From NCBI GenBank assembly GCA_028716945.1, contig JAQUOT010000002.1, positions 62,001-126,000 of the forward strand: a stretch of 64,000 nt of DNA, read 5' to 3'. The notes beneath the pieces were generated by a model, which saw only the letters and a list, made by a program, of their open reading frames with translations, was not told where the DNA came from and searched no databases. Position numbers and translations under genes: made by a program. Below are positions 25,367 through 34,409 of the stretch, one piece after another (the stretch's first letter is position 1; each line of letters begins with the position of its first letter). The DNA is from Candidatus Nanoarchaeia archaeon. GTDB taxonomy: Archaea; Nanobdellota; Nanobdellia; SCGC-AAA011-G17; JAFCDX01.

Positions 25367-25615
25367 TTATCTATCATAAATATTCTTTCTATGTCCTACT
25401 TTTAATATAAAGATATTCTCTTTTTCTATATTAAATATAATCCTATAATCCCCCACTCTTAATCTAAAATTTCCAGAATCTTTTAATTTTTTAATGTCTT
25501 GTTCATAAGGATTTTCTATTAATTCATCAACTTTTTTTAGAATCCTATGTGCAGTTAAATTTTCTAGTTTATTAAGTTCATCTAAGGCTTTTTGAGTCCA
25601 ATTTACTATAAACAT
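25367..25615 (-). CDS. RelE-family toxin
   Basis: 82 aa. FIVNWTQKALDELNKLE, the centre LKDSGNFRLRVGDYRIIFNIE and the tail ILKVGHRKNIYDR are typical RelE/ParE features with the basic catalytic strand. It overlaps the antitoxin stop by one base (TAATG). Confidence 0.92.
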   Translation of the reverse strand: MFIVNWTQKALDELNKLENLTAHRILKKVDELIENPYEQDIKKLKDSGNFRLRVGDYRIIFNIEKENIFILKVGHRKNIYDR

Positions 25616-25833
25616 TATAATCCGAACCTTTTTTTTACTTCTTCATGAGAAACATATTTTTTAGCAGAAATTTGTTTTTTTGCTTCTTCAATATCTTGTT
25701 TGGTTTTTTCATTTAATTCTAAATCATCCTCTATCATTCTTTCTAAAATTTCATTATAGGTTTCTCTTTCAAATATTTTTAATCTATCTAGAACTTGTTT
25801 AGTCTGTGTTGAAATTTGTATTGTGGTTTGCAT
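25615..25833 (-). CDS. RelB-type antitoxin
   Basis: 72 aa. QTTIQISTQTKQVLDRLKIFERETYNEILERMI looks like a ribbon-helix-helix, followed by an acidic/basic tail. Translationally coupled to the RelE toxin. A 16-bp palindrome lies upstream. Confidence 0.82.
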   Translation of the reverse strand: MQTTIQISTQTKQVLDRLKIFERETYNEILERMIEDDLELNEKTKQDIEEAKKQISAKKYVSHEEVKKRFGL

Positions 25834-25852
25834 TGTAATATCCTATAATAAG

Positions 25853-25877
25853 TTATAACTAGTTATAATATATAAAT
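25853..25877 (-). promoter_or_regulatory. RelBE-module operator and TATA box
   Basis: Perfect 16-bp palindrome TTATAACTAGTTATAA (25853-25868), next to and touching the minus-strand TATA element of the core AGAAAGATTTATATAT. This is the expected place for antitoxin autorepression. Confidence 0.55.
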
Positions 25878-25951
25878 CTTTCTATTAACTATTTTAATAT
25901 ATTTTGAACTACTTCATTAACCATAACATTTAAATAGAACTTAACTTTATA

Positions 25952-26022
25952 CCGAGTAATCAATTACTTCTCATTAACTAATTACTCGGCAAACTAATGG
26001 AGAAATAGCTATTTAAATAGCT
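25952..26022 (+). promoter_or_regulatory. Structured 5' leader of the PIN-ATPase gene
   Basis: CCGAGTAAT (25952-25960) and ATTACTCGG (25981-25989) form a 9-bp stem with a 20-nt loop. An inner ATTACT (25963-25968) can compete for AGTAAT. A perfect 16-bp palindrome AGCTATTTAAATAGCT (26007-26022) lies just before the ATG. A TATA element (TTTAAATA near 25930) puts the RNA start at about the first stem. Confidence 0.45.
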
Positions 26023-26030
26023 TTCGGAAA

Positions 26031-27821
26031 ATGCAAAAACATTTACTAGATACAAGCGTTGTAATAGAAAAAATCGCTTCTACTTTAATTAAAGAGAAGA
26101 AGCTTAAAGGTAAAATCTTAATACCCAATGCAGTAGTTTCAGAATTAGAAAATCAGGCAAATAATGGATTAGAAATTGGTTTTTTAGGTTTAGATGAAAT
26201 AGCAACATTACAAGAATTATCTAAAAGGAAAAAAATTAGTTTAGAATTTGTAGGTTCAAGACCAACAGTTGATCAAATATCTTTAGCAAGGTCAGGAGAA
26301 ATTGATGCTTTAATAAGAAATTTAGCTTATGAAAACAAAGCAACATTAATTACCGCAGATAAAGTAGAAGCAGCATCGGCAAAAGCCTTTGGAATATCTT
26401 TAAAATTTATTGAATCAAAAAAACCAGAAGCAAAATTAAACATAGAAAAATATTTTGATAAACATACTATGTCTGTTCATATTAAAGAAGATTGTCATGT
26501 ATTTGCAAAAAAAGGTCTTCCTGGTTCTTGGACTTTAGAAAAGTTAAAAGATAAATTAACAGGAAAAGAAGTTCAAAATTTAGCAAAAGATATAGTAGAA
26601 AAAACAAAAATGGATTCTAAATCTTTTATAGAAATTCAAAGACGTGGATCTACAATTGCACAATACAGAGAATATAGAATTGTAATTGTAAAACCTCCAG
26701 TATCAGATGGATGGGAAATTACTATTGTAAGACCAATTAAAAAATTAAACATAGAAGATTATAACTTACCTAAAGAATTATATGAAAGAATAAAAAGTAA
26801 AGCACAAGGAATGATAATTTCTGGAGAAACAGGCTCTGGAAAATCAACTTTAGCTCAATCAATTGCAGAATTTTATGTTAAGAATGGAAGAATTACAAAA
26901 ACAGTAGAATCTCCTAGAGACTTACAATTATCAGATGAAATAACACAATATTCAAAGAATTTTACAACAAGCGAAGAAATTCATGATATTTTATTTTTAT
27001 CAAGACCAGATAATTTAATTTTTGATGAAATTAGAGATACTCCTGATTTTAAATTATATATTGATTTGAGATTGGCAGGAAGTTCATGTATTGGAGTATT
27101 ACACTCAGCAAGCCCAATAGATGCAATTCAAAGATTTATTGGAAGAACAGAAGTTGGAATGATTCCAAGTGTTGTAGATACTTTATTATTTGCAGAAAAA
27201 GGAGCGGTTGCTAAAGTTTTAGTTTTAAAAATGTTAGTTAAAGTTCCAACAGGAATGACAGAAGCAGATTTAGCAAGACCAATAGTAGAAGTTAGAGATT
27301 TTCTTACAAATAAATTAGAATATGAAATTTATTCTTATGGTGAAGGTACTGTAGTAATTCCTATAACAGAAGATAATAAAGGTGAAAATCCTTTGAATGA
27401 TTTAGCAAGAAAAACCATAGAACAAGAATTAAAAAGATATGGAAAAGTAAAAGTTGAAATTCTTGGTCCTAATAATATAAGAATGTATATTAATAAAAAT
27501 AGAATAGGAGAAGTTATTGGTAAAGAAGGTTCTAATATCAAAGAACTTGAAGAAAAATTAGGATTACATATTGATGTAGAAGAAATACAAGAGCTAAAAG
27601 AAGTAATTCCTTACAAAATTTCTGAATCTAAAAAGTACATGATATTTTTAATAGATAGAAGTTATATTGGAAGAAGAGCAGATTTCTATTTAGAAGATGA
27701 TTTCTTGTTAAGTGCAATGGTTGGAAACAATGGAGAGATAAGAATTAATAAAAAATCAGCAATAGGAAATAAAGTAGCAGATTACATAGATATGAATAAA
27801 AAAGTAGAAGTCAAAATTTAA
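26031..27821 (+). CDS. PIN domain-ATPase-KH protein (COG1855)
   Basis: 596 aa. A PIN nuclease domain comes first (LLDTSVVIEK with Asp7; VVSELE; GEIDALIRNLA; ATLITADK). Next is a PilT/VirB11-like ATPase with Walker A GETGSGKST (265-273) and LIFDEIRDTPDF. Near residues 490-520 is a KH domain (IGEVIGKEGSNIKELEEKLG). This is the conserved archaeal COG1855 layout; it may be an RNA-processing ATPase. Its leader RNA is structured, see the separate entry. Confidence 0.93.
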   Translation: MQKHLLDTSVVIEKIASTLIKEKKLKGKILIPNAVVSELENQANNGLEIGFLGLDEIATLQELSKRKKISLEFVGSRPTVDQISLARSGEIDALIRNLAYENKATLITADKVEAASAKAFGISLKFIESKKPEAKLNIEKYFDKHTMSVHIKEDCHVFAKKGLPGSWTLEKLKDKLTGKEVQNLAKDIVEKTKMDSKSFIEIQRRGSTIAQYREYRIVIVKPPVSDGWEITIVRPIKKLNIEDYNLPKELYERIKSKAQGMIISGETGSGKSTLAQSIAEFYVKNGRITKTVESPRDLQLSDEITQYSKNFTTSEEIHDILFLSRPDNLIFDEIRDTPDFKLYIDLRLAGSSCIGVLHSASPIDAIQRFIGRTEVGMIPSVVDTLLFAEKGAVAKVLVLKMLVKVPTGMTEADLARPIVEVRDFLTNKLEYEIYSYGEGTVVIPITEDNKGENPLNDLARKTIEQELKRYGKVKVEILGPNNIRMYINKNRIGEVIGKEGSNIKELEEKLGLHIDVEEIQELKEVIPYKISESKKYMIFLIDRSYIGRRADFYLEDDFLLSAMVGNNGEIRINKKSAIGNKVADYIDMNKKVEVKI

Positions 27822-27837
27822 ATATAGTTAAAAGACT

Positions 27838-27855
27838 ATTACTTTTTTGAGTAAT
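27838..27855. terminator. Possible shared terminator hairpin
   Basis: ATTACT-TTTTTG-AGTAAT forms a 6-bp stem with a T-rich loop between the convergent PIN-ATPase and lipoprotein genes. The T-run suits archaeal termination on one strand. Confidence 0.35.
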
Positions 27856-28161
27856 CTAAGGATAAACTTCTTTAGGAAGTGATCCGATTTCTTTTGCACA
27901 ATCATATTCCAATTCTGTTAAGTTTGCTGGAAATATTTCGGCATAGGTTCCATTATATTTAGCCATATCAAATTCACCATCTGAATCTGTATCTTTATAT
28001 TCAAGGAATCTATCTCCACACCGTATCCAAGCATATTGAGGATCAACTTTTATTTTGTCCCATTTATACTCAAGGTATTGTTGTCTGTTACATCCTCCAA
28101 AATATAAAGTTCCAGCTATAAGCATTCCTTTCAATAGTTTTGTTAAATATTTTTTATTCAT
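27856..28161 (-). CDS. Predicted small lipoprotein
   Basis: 101 aa from the ATG at 28161, preceded by AAAGGAAG; the track start 14 codons upstream has no such site. A signal (KYLTKLLKGMLIAGTLYFGGC) with lipobox FGGC. The mature part has DTDSDGEFDMAKYNG, a dockerin/EF-like Asp loop also seen as DLDSNSKID in the lipoprotein at 22622, so the two may be related. Confidence 0.65.
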   Translation of the reverse strand: MNKKYLTKLLKGMLIAGTLYFGGCNRQQYLEYKWDKIKVDPQYAWIRCGDRFLEYKDTDSDGEFDMAKYNGTYAEIFPANLTELEYDCAKEIGSLPKEVYP

Positions 28162-28226
28162 TTTATTTTCTTCCTTTAAGGTTAATTTGTTAATTATTAT
28201 CATAGATTAAGATACTTAAACTTTTG

Positions 28227-28255
28227 TCGTACTTTAAAATACGAATATTTATATA
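28227..28255 (+). promoter_or_regulatory. TrmB-gene promoter with inverted repeat
   Basis: TCGTA-CTTTAAAA-TACGA (28227-28244) lies directly upstream of the TATA element TATTTATATAC, about 30 bp before the ATG at 28277. This is a likely autoregulatory operator of the TrmB-type gene. Confidence 0.45.
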
Positions 28256-28276
28256 CTTTGAATTCATAAATAAAGT

Positions 28277-28996
28277 ATGTATGAAGAACAATTAAAAGAA
28301 CTTGGATTAACCGATAATGAAGTTAAAATATACTTGCTTTTATTAGAGTATGGAATGATGAATCCTTTTGAAATATCCCAAAAATTAGGGTTACATCGGG
28401 GTTATATTTATGATGCTCTAGAAAGGATGCAAGAAAAAGAAGTTGTAAATTCTATTCTTAAAAATAATAAAAAATATTTTCAAGCCACAAACCCGGAAAA
28501 TTTAGTAGAATTGCTTAAATTAAAACTAGAAAATTTTCAGAAAATAGTTCCTGATTTAATGAGGATAATAAAATTAAAAAAAGAAGAGACAAAAGTAGAA
28601 TTACACAAGGGAGAAAGGGCATATAGAATTTTACTTAAAGATATAATTTCTTCTTTAAAAAATAATGATGAAGTCTATCTTATTGGTATTGATGAGGGAA
28701 CACTATTAAAAGAAGTAGAACCTATCTATCTAAAACAATATTTGAATGTAATAAAGTCTAAAAATATAAAAGAGAAAATAATTATAAAAAAAGGGTATAA
28801 ACAATTAAAAAACTACAATATCAAATATAAAGAACTCGATGAGAAATATATTGGAAAAACAGCGCAAATAATATACAACAATAAAATTGCAATATTCATA
28901 ATGGGAACTCCTTATTATTTAATAATTATTGAGAATAAAGAAGTTGCAGAAACATATAAAAAGCAATTTGATCTTCTGTGGAGTATTGCAAAATAA
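28277..28996 (+). CDS. TrmB-family transcriptional regulator
   Basis: 239 aa. The N-terminal winged HTH (LKELGLTDNEVKIYLLLLEYGMMNPFEISQKLGLHRGYIYDALERMQEKEVV) is followed by a coiled coil and a C-terminal effector-like domain (residues about 110-239). TrmB proteins sense sugars or other ligands in archaea; the C-terminal sugar-binding half is reduced here. The tRNA-Arg gene follows. Confidence 0.9.
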   Translation: MYEEQLKELGLTDNEVKIYLLLLEYGMMNPFEISQKLGLHRGYIYDALERMQEKEVVNSILKNNKKYFQATNPENLVELLKLKLENFQKIVPDLMRIIKLKKEETKVELHKGERAYRILLKDIISSLKNNDEVYLIGIDEGTLLKEVEPIYLKQYLNVIKSKNIKEKIIIKKGYKQLKNYNIKYKELDEKYIGKTAQIIYNNKIAIFIMGTPYYLIIIENKEVAETYKKQFDLLWSIAK

Positions 28997-29017
28997 ATTA
29001 CTAGTTTAATTTTATAT

Positions 29018-29092
29018 GGGCTTGTAGCTCAGCTTGGATAGAGCAGTAGGTTCCTAACCTAAAGACCGAGGGTTCAAATCCCTTCAAGCCCG
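29018..29092 (+). tRNA. tRNA-Arg (CCT)
   Basis: The acceptor GGGCTTG pairs with CAAGCCC, discriminator G. The D arm is GCTC...GAGC; the anticodon loop TTCCTAA gives CCT; the T arm is GAGGGTTCAAATCCCTT. The anticodon stem has one mismatch (G27-A43). CCA is not encoded. Confidence 0.93.
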
Positions 29093-29132
29093 CTTTAGAA
29101 ACCTATTTAAAATTTTCTCTATATACTTATTT

Positions 29133-29525
29133 ATGGGAGAATTATTAATTAACGAATTTAATAAAAAACAACTTGAAAGAATAGTTAGTTTTTGTAAAGA
29201 AGAAGTATATTACGCAGATTTAAGAATTGTAGAACAAACAGCAAGGAGTTGTTATAATTCTGTAATTGAAATATTAGAAGAAATAAATAAACAAAATGAA
29301 GATAATAGTAAATTTTATGATTTTTTAAGAGCAAGACAAATAAAAAGGCCTTATGAGGAAGAAATTAGAAAAGAACTAAGAGAAAAAGGTTATTTGGATA
29401 TGGAACAATTTATATTTGGACAAGTAAAAGATTTTGTAAAAAATAAATATCGTTCATGTATGCCTATAGAAAAACTAGAAGGAAAATTAATTCCTTTTAA
29501 ACCAAGAGATAAAAATGATAGATAA
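29133..29525 (+). CDS. Unknown helical protein
   Basis: 130 aa, charged, helical, with three cysteines (FCKEEVYYADL, RSCYNSV, RSCMPIEK). No known motif. It overlaps the next gene by eleven bases, so the two form a unit. Confidence 0.6.
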   Translation: MGELLINEFNKKQLERIVSFCKEEVYYADLRIVEQTARSCYNSVIEILEEINKQNEDNSKFYDFLRARQIKRPYEEEIRKELREKGYLDMEQFIFGQVKDFVKNKYRSCMPIEKLEGKLIPFKPRDKNDR

Positions 29526-29847
29526 GTCTAAAATAAAAGTTAGAGGAAATGTAATCAATATTACAAGATTACTAAAACATAAAAGAGAACAGAGAGATAA
29601 TAAATTTAGACAATTAGAACAAACATTAGATACTCTACTTTATAATTTTAAATTAAATGAAGAATTTGAATATTCTTTAAGAAAAATGTTTTATGAATAT
29701 AATAAAAATCATCCGCACCATAAACCAGAACCTGTAATTTTACAAATGAAAAGTTTTTATGAAAATAATTATGATAAAGGAATAGGACATTTAGAAAAAA
29801 ATGTAATTGGTCAAGTTTCAACAGATATAAGAAGATATTCTAATTAG
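29515..29847 (+). CDS. Unknown basic helical protein
   Basis: 110 aa, basic, with HPHHKPEP and a helical core. No family recognised. It overlaps its upstream partner by eleven bases and the convergent glycosyltransferase by eight. Confidence 0.6.
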   Translation: MIDKSKIKVRGNVINITRLLKHKREQRDNKFRQLEQTLDTLLYNFKLNEEFEYSLRKMFYEYNKNHPHHKPEPVILQMKSFYENNYDKGIGHLEKNVIGQVSTDIRRYSN

Positions 29848-30973
29848 AATTAAATCCTTTTTTTATTTTACTAACAGTTGCTTTCCAAGAAAATTTACTT
29901 ACTGTTTTTCTAGCATTCTTTCCTAGTTTTATTCTTAATTCTTTGTTTTCATATAATTTTAATAATATTTTTATAAGCGTTTTTTTGTCTCCTATTTCAA
30001 AGAACATTCCATTGTATCCATTAATAATATAATTTTTTACAGATCCAACTGGAGTTGCAGCAACAGGCAAACCAGTAGACATTGCTTCTAAAGTGGATAT
30101 AGATGTAGTTTCAGTATAACTAGGTAAGACATAAACATCCATAATTTGTAAATAAGGAACAACATCTTTTACAAAATTTGTAATTTTAATGTTTTTATCT
30201 CCATTAAAAATTCTTTTCTGTAAATAAGATCCCCCACCGACTATTAATAATAGTTTATTTTCTAAAGGAAATTTATTAAAAGCATCTCTTAAGGTTTCTA
30301 AATGTTTTTCTTTGCTTATTCTCCCAACATATCCAATAACAAAAGTATCTTTTTTAATTCCAAATTTTTTTCTCAGTCTTAATTTTGTTTTCTCATCTAC
30401 AGGTTTAAATTGTTTAGTATCTAACCCCATAGGAACTATAATCTTTTTAGTTGTAATTCCTTCATTGTCTAATATGTCTGAAATAGATTTAGAAGCAACC
30501 ATTAATTTATCACATTGGTTGTAAAAATTCTGTTCATATAGTCTTACAATTCCTCTAAAAAATAATCTTAACCTACTGGTAGTTTCTGTAACTCTTGGGA
30601 ATCTTTTTTCTTCTATAGTATGTATATAAGCAATGGTTTTTTTATTAAACTTTTTAGCATATTTTAATGCTGAATGTCCTATTGGTCCTATAGATTGTAT
30701 CCAAACTATATCTGAATTTTTAACTAAATTTTTTATTATTTTTCTTTTTGGTAAAGGAACATTATAATTTGCTATTTGTAAGCTAGAAATTTTTGTTCTT
30801 ACAATCTCTACGTTTTTAATAGATTTAAATTTTAATTTATTTTTATAATTTGGGACTATTAAAGTAATTTTAAAATATTTTGATAAATCTGGAATAACTT
30901 TACTTAAGAAAATGCTTACTCCATCTATTTTTGGTAAAAACGTATCTGATGCTATCAACACTCTTTTTTTCAT
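29840..30973 (-). CDS. Glycosyltransferase family 4 (GT-B fold)
   Basis: 377 aa, full length. The N-terminal half opens with ASDTFLPKIDGVSIFLSKVIPDL; the C-terminal half has the donor site FVIGYVGRISKEKHLETL and the EX7E motif PSYTETTSISTLEAMSTGLPVAATPVG. It transfers a sugar from a nucleotide donor to lipid or glycan acceptors. It lies four bases after the PIG-L gene; such GT4/PIG-L pairs occur in glycan and thiol-cofactor pathways. Confidence 0.93.
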   Translation of the reverse strand: MKKRVLIASDTFLPKIDGVSIFLSKVIPDLSKYFKITLIVPNYKNKLKFKSIKNVEIVRTKISSLQIANYNVPLPKRKIIKNLVKNSDIVWIQSIGPIGHSALKYAKKFNKKTIAYIHTIEEKRFPRVTETTSRLRLFFRGIVRLYEQNFYNQCDKLMVASKSISDILDNEGITTKKIIVPMGLDTKQFKPVDEKTKLRLRKKFGIKKDTFVIGYVGRISKEKHLETLRDAFNKFPLENKLLLIVGGGSYLQKRIFNGDKNIKITNFVKDVVPYLQIMDVYVLPSYTETTSISTLEAMSTGLPVAATPVGSVKNYIINGYNGMFFEIGDKKTLIKILLKLYENKELRIKLGKNARKTVSKFSWKATVSKIKKGFNSN

Positions 30974-30977
30974 TTTT

Positions 30978-31629
30978 TCACCTTAATTTGTAAAATCTCT
31001 CTGCATATTTGCATTTAGCTTTTAATCCATACCATTTTGCCCTTAAAAAGATTGCGGGTATTAAATTTATCATTACGTGGGGTTGGCTTTTAAATTCTTT
31101 AAGGGCTTTTATCTTATCCCAAAAAGTTTTTGATATATCCACGTATAATTTTGGTTCATTTTTTTCTTTGTGATTAGAAATATTCCAAATATCAAAACCA
31201 TACAAATCATATTTTTTTCCTTTTTCTTGTTTTATTTCATCCAGAGCTTCAGAAACAACCTGATTTACAGTTCTATGGTCTGGCATAGGGTCGCTTGGAG
31301 AATGGGTAAATATCTTTTCAGGTTTATATTTTAATATTAATTGTTTAACCTTATCTTTTATTTTCATTTCTTCTATTTTTGATTTTATATTTGAATCAGG
31401 TAATCCAAAAAATATAGTATCTTTAACACCTACAATTTTTCCTGCCTTTGTTGATTCTCTAACTCTTCTTAATTTTATTATTTCTTCTTTTAAATGGCTA
31501 ACTTCTCCATAGGAAAATATAATTACATAATTATTTTTTCTTTCTTTAGAGTACTTTGCAATTGTACCTCCAATTCCTAAAATCTCATCATCAGGGATGG
31601 GCGCAGAATATTAATATATTCTTAAACAT
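30978..31629 (-). pseudogene. PIG-L family deacetylase with a frameshift
   Basis: An ATG at 31629 follows the strong ribosome site AAAGGAGGTGG and reads MFKNILIFCAHP, then hits stops. One base removed from the CCC run (31594-31596) restores the motif HPDDEILGIGGT and a frame to 30978 (about 216 aa, normal PIG-L length), including SPSDPMPDHRTVN. The track ORF is just the C-terminal 129 aa. Either a +1 mutation, a recoding site or an assembly error. It is a zinc N-acetylglucosamine-type deacetylase. Confidence 0.85.
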
Positions 31630-31725
31630 TTAAACCACCTCCTTTAAGCCTACATATTTCTTGTTGTCTTTCGGGCAATGTCGATTTAGGTTAGATTTCA
31701 TGTTTTTTATTTTGAATATGAAATA

Positions 31726-31827
31726 TGCGCGAGCCGGGATTCGAACCCGAATCGTCAGCTTGGAAGGCTAACATATTGGTCATCTAAGTTGACTTTCCTT
31801 AAATTCTAACCATTATACTACTCGCGC
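31726..31827 (-). tRNA. tRNA-Gly (TCC) with a ~30-nt insertion in the D arm
   Basis: The acceptor GCGCGAG pairs with CTCGCGC, discriminator A. The anticodon stem TTAGC/GCTGA closes the loop CTTCCAA (anticodon TCC); the T arm CGGGTTCGAATCCCG is intact. Between the D-loop GGTTA and the D-stem 3' strand ATAT lie about 30 extra bases (GAATTTAAGG...GATGACCA), with a 7-bp hairpin ATTTAAG/CTTAGAT. This is probably a non-canonical intron; removal leaves a 72-nt tRNA. Confidence 0.85.
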
Positions 31828-31868
31828 ATATAATACCAAAGAATTAACTTAATTTTTAAATCTTTTTA

Positions 31869-33872
31869 TTATTGATATTCTTCAGAGCCACCAGCAAATC
31901 TGCCTTTATCTGGGCTTCTGCCTTCTCCACCAAGCTCAGCAGGCATTCCTATCCATCCTGCTCCATATAATTTTTTAAAATGAGTTTCTGGTAAAATATC
32001 TCCAAAAGGTATATTATATTCCATTCTACTTCTATCAACTCCAGAAGGAACTATTCCTTCTTGTATATTAGACCAATAATCAGATTCTTCTGGAGGAACC
32101 CCTGTTCTTAGCGGAACTTCTAAATATTCAAGTGTATAAGGATGTGGACTTGTTTTGAAATTTGCTGCAAAATTTCCTGCTTCAACAATCAACCTCATCT
32201 TTTCAAATTCTCCATTTTTTTCAAGTTCTTCAAGAATTTTTTTAATTGGAACATTTCCCATTCCAGGAGCTAAGTGAGTATCTGCTTGACCAAAATTATC
32301 TGTTAGATGCACGTGTTTTATAACATCCGAAATTTTTCTTGCTTCTTTAATAATATCTTCTTCAGAATATCCGCTTTTTCTTAAAAGGTTATTATGTCCA
32401 ACATCCCAAGTAGCACCTATTAATTTTTCAGCTAATTGCTTTGCATCATTTTCATCGAAATGTTTTTCTTTGATTAATCTTTCAGAGAAATTTTTTCTTG
32501 CTTTTTTTACAGCATCTCTTAGTTCTTCTGCTCTTCCCATTGGCATTCCTGCAAAAGGATTTTCAATAGCAATCATTGGAGCTTTTTCTTTGTGTTTATC
32601 ATAGGCTTTGAATGCAAGATCTGAAAAAGTTTGAGCTGCTTTTTCTATAGCAAATTGATTTACGGGTTTCCATATTTCTGGAGCAGGCATACCTGCCATA
32701 GCATCACTTAATACTTTTGATTTATCATATCTTATACTTTTAAGTCTGTCATTTGCTTCTATAAGTTTCTTTTCTTCTTCCATAGAAATAGTTCCTTCAT
32801 TTCTTTTCTTAAGATTCCTCTCAAATTCTTTACTTACTTCTGCTTCTTCTTTTCCTAAATTAGCTAAACGTTCTTTAATTTGCCCATAATCTTTTTTAAA
32901 AAAATCTTTATATCTTTCATTTTCTGGATTACCATATTTTTTTAATTTGTCATGCATGTCTTCTATTTGGGAAATAATATGCATATCTATTTCATCAATA
33001 TGGCTGTTTACTAACTCTGCTTTTTTACGTAAATCTTCTACATCTCTCATTTCTTTTTCATCCATCAAACCTTTTTCTTTATAAGGCCACAATTTTGTTA
33101 ATTGTCCATTAACTATTTCTTTTTCTCTTTCTAGTTCTCTCATCTCTTTTTGTAAACCCATAACTTTTAATTTTTCTTGATCCCACTCTGTTTTATTCAA
33201 ATTATTTAATCTTCTTATTGGATGCCAAATTTTATCTTCTGAAATAAATCCTTCTTTCTCTTCGTATTCTACTCCTGTTACTTGCCCTGTTGCTTGATTT
33301 ACAATACCCATTACACGAGGCATCTTCATTTGCATCTGTTCTTTTGTATATCCATAGTGTTTTGCTTCTTCCTCTTTTTCTTCTTCAGGCAAATTTTCCC
33401 ACCAAGTTTCTTTTTCTTTTGAGGGTTCTATACCAAAAGTATGTGCTCCGTGTATTACGACAGGAACCATTCCTTCATCATCTAATTGTGCTGCTCTATC
33501 TATCATAGAAAATAACATTTCTTCATTCTCAAGTCTTTTAGCTTCACTCCATTTTTGTTCATTAAATCCAGCAGGATCTACCATTGGTCCATGAACAGAA
33601 ACTTTAGAATCTGTTAATTTTGCTAATCTTCTCATTTCATCAAAATGTTGTTTTGGAATAGCTTCTGAAATTTCTGGAGAAATAGCAGATACTTCAATAT
33701 TTTTTACACCTTCATTTAATCTTAAAGCCATATCTTGTATTTGATTTTGAGTTTGGATAGATAAAGGAGCCCCTAATCTAGAACCAAGACCAATTTTTTC
33801 TTCAAAAGATTTTTCTCTATTAGAATACTTTGGTTTCATTGAGCTATCATATTCTGCGTGAAAGTTAATCAT
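31869..33872 (-). CDS. Xylose-isomerase-like TIM barrel with coiled-coil insertion
   Basis: 667 aa. The N-terminal third and C-terminal third form an AP-endonuclease-2/sugar-isomerase-type TIM barrel: NEGVKNIEVS, KVSVHGPMVD, VVIHGAHT, then MIAIENPFAG, ATWDVGHNNL, IKHVHLTDNFGQADTHLAPGMGN and RLIVEAGNF. Between about residues 215 and 400 is a long charged coiled coil. Metal-binding His, Glu and Asp positions of the barrel look retained. No substrate can be assigned. It is in one operon with two coiled-coil proteins. Confidence 0.82.
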   Translation of the reverse strand: MINFHAEYDSSMKPKYSNREKSFEEKIGLGSRLGAPLSIQTQNQIQDMALRLNEGVKNIEVSAISPEISEAIPKQHFDEMRRLAKLTDSKVSVHGPMVDPAGFNEQKWSEAKRLENEEMLFSMIDRAAQLDDEGMVPVVIHGAHTFGIEPSKEKETWWENLPEEEKEEEAKHYGYTKEQMQMKMPRVMGIVNQATGQVTGVEYEEKEGFISEDKIWHPIRRLNNLNKTEWDQEKLKVMGLQKEMRELEREKEIVNGQLTKLWPYKEKGLMDEKEMRDVEDLRKKAELVNSHIDEIDMHIISQIEDMHDKLKKYGNPENERYKDFFKKDYGQIKERLANLGKEEAEVSKEFERNLKKRNEGTISMEEEKKLIEANDRLKSIRYDKSKVLSDAMAGMPAPEIWKPVNQFAIEKAAQTFSDLAFKAYDKHKEKAPMIAIENPFAGMPMGRAEELRDAVKKARKNFSERLIKEKHFDENDAKQLAEKLIGATWDVGHNNLLRKSGYSEEDIIKEARKISDVIKHVHLTDNFGQADTHLAPGMGNVPIKKILEELEKNGEFEKMRLIVEAGNFAANFKTSPHPYTLEYLEVPLRTGVPPEESDYWSNIQEGIVPSGVDRSRMEYNIPFGDILPETHFKKLYGAGWIGMPAELGGEGRSPDKGRFAGGSEEYQ

Positions 33873-33881
33873 TTTCCTCTT

Positions 33882-34409
33882 TTAATCCTCATAATCTTTA
33901 AACATTTTTATATCTTTTGTGCCTTTTATGTCTTTTGCTTCATAACTTAAAGTAAAGCCAGTAATCTCTTTTGTAAACCTAGATATTTGTTTATGATTTA
34001 AACCCATATTTTCCATATAATTTGTTACATCTTTTAGATTTTCTGAATTAAATATCCTATCTCCAGGTATTAAATTACGTCTATGTAGTCCTTCTTCTAT
34101 TTTATGTAACAAGGTAGTATCAATAGTGGTGTTAGAATATCTTGCTTCATTCTGATATAAACTTGTTTGTTGATATTTATTATCAATCTTTTCTTCTGTT
34201 CTTTCAACAACCCTCTCTTTTGTTATAGTATTTTCTAAATTTTCTTCTGGTTTTTTAATTTCTTTTGTTGGAACATTTATTGATATGTCTTCTTTGGATA
34301 AAAAATTATTTTCTTTTGTTTCATCAAAATCTTCTAACTTAGAAAGCATATCTTGTAATTTCTCTCTTAAATGTTTATCATCCTTTTTTTGTTCTAAAGA
34401 AGAAATCAT
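33882..34409 (-). CDS. Unknown coiled-coil protein
   Basis: 175 aa from the first ATG. It is highly charged, with a disordered Lys/Glu-rich centre and a more compact C-terminus (LLHKIEEGLHRRNLIPGDRIFNSENLKDV). The open frame continues 28 codons further upstream with heptad-like sequence (KIKEILEKIEKIEDLSEKI) to an ATT after a stop, so the true start may be non-AUG. It lies nine bases before the TIM-barrel gene. Confidence 0.65.
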   Translation of the reverse strand: MISSLEQKKDDKHLREKLQDMLSKLEDFDETKENNFLSKEDISINVPTKEIKKPEENLENTITKERVVERTEEKIDNKYQQTSLYQNEARYSNTTIDTTLLHKIEEGLHRRNLIPGDRIFNSENLKDVTNYMENMGLNHKQISRFTKEITGFTLSYEAKDIKGTKDIKMFKDYED

